Origin: an uncultured Treponema sp.
Lineage (GTDB): Bacteria; Spirochaetota; Spirochaetia; Treponematales; Treponemataceae
NCBI GenBank assembly: GCA_946611835.1
Contig: CAMOEE010000150.1
Span: 1-6,141 of the forward strand
Length of the DNA stretch: 6,141 nucleotides
Reading direction: 5' to 3'
Below are positions 5,140-6,141 of the stretch, piece by piece. Position 1 is the first letter of the stretch; every line of letters begins with the position of its first letter. The notes beneath the pieces are model-generated. The model was given only the letters and a program-made list of their open reading frames with translations, was not told where the DNA came from and ran no database searches. The position numbers and the translations under genes were made by a program.

Positions 5140-5907
5140 ATGACTGCACTTATCACTGGTGCCTCTGGTGGAATCGGGGCGGAACTTGCCCGGCTTTTTG
5201 CATCTGACGGGGTTGACCTTGTTCTGGTTGCCAGACGGAAAGAAAAATTAATTGAGCTCAAAAATGAACTTGAATCGGCTCATAAAATCAAGGTTTCGGT
5301 TTTTGAGTGCGATTTATCAAAGGACGGGGCGGCGATGGAAGTTCTGGCTTTCACAAAAGAAGAGGCTCTTTCAGTCGATGTGCTTGTGAACAACGCAGGA
5401 TTTGGTGACTGGGGACTTTTTGCTGACTGCAATCTTGAAAAGCAAAACCAGATGATTCACCTGAACATTCTGACCCTCACTGAACTTACGAGGCTTTTCC
5501 TTACGCAAATGACAGCACGGAAAAGCGGGCGTATTTTGAATGTGGCTTCAATCGCAAGTTTTATGCCGGGGCCTAAAATGTCGGTTTATTATGCCTCAAA
5601 GGCTTTCGTCCGATCCTTTACGGAGGCCCTTTCTGTCGAACTGAAGCACACAGGCGTAACGGTTACGGCTCTCTGTCCGGGGCCGGTTGCAACGGATTTC
5701 TGGGACAGGGCGGAAGCTGGCTCTTCAAAAATATTCAAGAGCCTGATTTTTGCGGATTCAAAATACATAGCAAAATACGGCTACAAAAAACTGATGAAAG
5801 GAAAAGTCCTGGCTCTTCCCGGCCTTTCAACTCAGATTTTCGCATTCCTCACGAAGATTATGCCAAGAAATTTAGTGCGAAACATGGTCTACAAGATTCA
5901 AAAATAA
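5140..5907 (+). CDS. Short-chain dehydrogenase/reductase (classical SDR), 255 aa
   Basis: A single-domain Rossmann oxidoreductase of the classical SDR type, close in pattern to the DltE/COG0300 group; the substrate cannot be told from sequence. Visible motifs are the dinucleotide loop TGASGGIG (6-13), ARR after the second strand (31-33), which favours NADP(H) over NAD(H), D58 in CDLS, NNAG (84-87), and the catalytic tetrad N109, S137, Y150 and K154 (YYASK), followed by PGP (180-182). All catalytic residues are present and the length is normal, so an active enzyme is expected. The C-terminal third (about 195-255) is basic with hydrophobic stretches (SLIFADSKYIAKYG; IFAFLTKIMP) and could shape the substrate pocket or touch a membrane. 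The ATG has no ribosome-binding site, and a promoter lies directly before it. It appears monocistronic; no ordinary terminator is seen, only the GC-rich repeat that starts about 20 nt downstream. Confidence 0.92.
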   Translation: MTALITGASGGIGAELARLFASDGVDLVLVARRKEKLIELKNELESAHKIKVSVFECDLSKDGAAMEVLAFTKEEALSVDVLVNNAGFGDWGLFADCNLEKQNQMIHLNILTLTELTRLFLTQMTARKSGRILNVASIASFMPGPKMSVYYASKAFVRSFTEALSVELKHTGVTVTALCPGPVATDFWDRAEAGSSKIFKSLIFADSKYIAKYGYKKLMKGKVLALPGLSTQIFAFLTKIMPRNLVRNMVYKIQK

Positions 5908-5927
5908 GCACAGGGCTAGGGATTGTA

Positions 5928-6055
5928 GGGGCGGCGAAGCCGTTGCGGAATGACTGAGCGTAGCGACGAGCATAGCGAAGAAATGCAGCAATGCAACCCC
6001 GAAAAGCCCGGCCGCTGCGTTACGGAGCGCAAGCGAAGTAGCGGCGGGAGCCCCC
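5928..6055. repeat. GC-rich hairpin-forming intergenic repeat
   Basis: This block is much richer in GC than the flanking DNA and has no plausible gene. It contains short iterations of an AGCG(T/A)AGCGA-like unit (5956-5980 and 6025-6044). It can fold by GGGGC (5928-5932) with GCCCC (6050-6054), by GTTGC (5942-5946) with GCAAC (5993-5997), and by CCC-GG-CCGCT (6007-6016) with AGCGGCGGG (6040-6048; one bulged G). The style is that of REP-like interspersed repeats; copies elsewhere in the genome are inferred. Any reading frame through it is incidental. Confidence 0.6.
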
Positions 6056-6059
6056 AAAC

Positions 6060-6094
6060 TGCAACTTGCCAACTGCTACCTGTTGTCTGTTATC
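6060..6094 (-). repeat. Degenerate heptamer array, five units ending in CA
   Basis: Read on the - strand from 6094 to 6060, the units are GATAACA, GACAACA, GGTAGCA, GTTGGCA and AGTTGCA. Equivalently, TG recurs on the + strand at 6060, 6067, 6074, 6081 and 6088, exactly seven apart. The first unit contains the TAA that ends the probable - strand gene. Period and placement mirror the GTGGAAA array after comM, although the sequence differs. Confidence 0.5.
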
Positions 6095-6141
6095 TCAAAA
6101 CGCTTCCACGAATTCTTTTTACGAACTTTGCCTGTCCGATT
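6090..6141 (-). CDS. Possible C-terminal end of a - strand gene entering from the right
   Basis: On the - strand the frame ATC GGA CAG GCA runs from the window edge to a TAA at 6092-6090 and encodes IGQAKFVKRIRGSVLR. This looks like an ordinary basic protein C-terminus, but 16 residues are too few to identify. A second frame stays open slightly longer, to a TAG near 6079-6077, and cannot be excluded. The first is preferred because its stop codon coincides with the start of the heptamer array, as happens after comM. Confidence 0.3.
   Translation of the reverse strand, partial: IGQAKFVKRIRGSVLR

Noticed and set aside
5872..6072. 66-aa - strand frame through the GC-rich block
   Set aside because: Its sequence is a translation of the repeat and of the antisense of the SDR end, with no start signal.

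Overview
The window reads as chromosomal DNA of a moderate-GC bacterium with AT-rich gaps between genes. The combined protein flavour (ComM/YifB, RecQ, a small 8-cysteine protein) and a GC-rich interspersed repeat of the GAGCGTAGCGA type suggest a Treponema-like spirochaete. That placement is an inference from recognition, not a computed result.

Layout. Bases 57-90 carry the intrinsic terminator of a + strand unit that lies to the left. comM (171-1847, +) follows and runs straight into a purine-rich 7-bp tandem array. A tRNA-Leu(CAA) gene (1980-2062, -) converges on comM and ends in its own terminator (1937-1976). Between the tRNA and recQ is a 300-bp stretch with no protein gene, and it is the most structured part of the window. 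A 16-bp perfect inverted repeat (2070-2085 / 2321-2336) puts the same TATTCT box facing outward towards the tRNA on one side and recQ on the other. Inside it lies a long imperfect hairpin (2136-2289, about 44 bp of helix) that looks like an undescribed structured RNA or a small inverted-repeat element.

recQ (2362-4323, +) is full length with helicase, RQC and HRDC parts. It is followed by what looks like a decayed BrnT/BrnA toxin-antitoxin pair. The toxin is intact only for its first ~50 residues, and the antitoxin-like frame starts inside it (4364-4707). Next come a small 8-cysteine zinc-ribbon protein (4750-5031, +) and an NADP-type short-chain dehydrogenase (5140-5907, +). Both lack a Shine-Dalgarno sequence and have a -10-like box placed so that transcription would begin at or within 3 nt of the ATG, so both may be leaderless.

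The right end holds a GC-rich hairpin-forming repeat (about 5928-6055), a second, degenerate 7-bp array (6060-6094), and probably the last codons of a - strand gene that enters from the right. The genes do not form one pathway. comM and recQ both process DNA, with branch migration during transformation and recombination for one and unwinding of recombination and repair intermediates for the other, but nothing in the sequence couples them.
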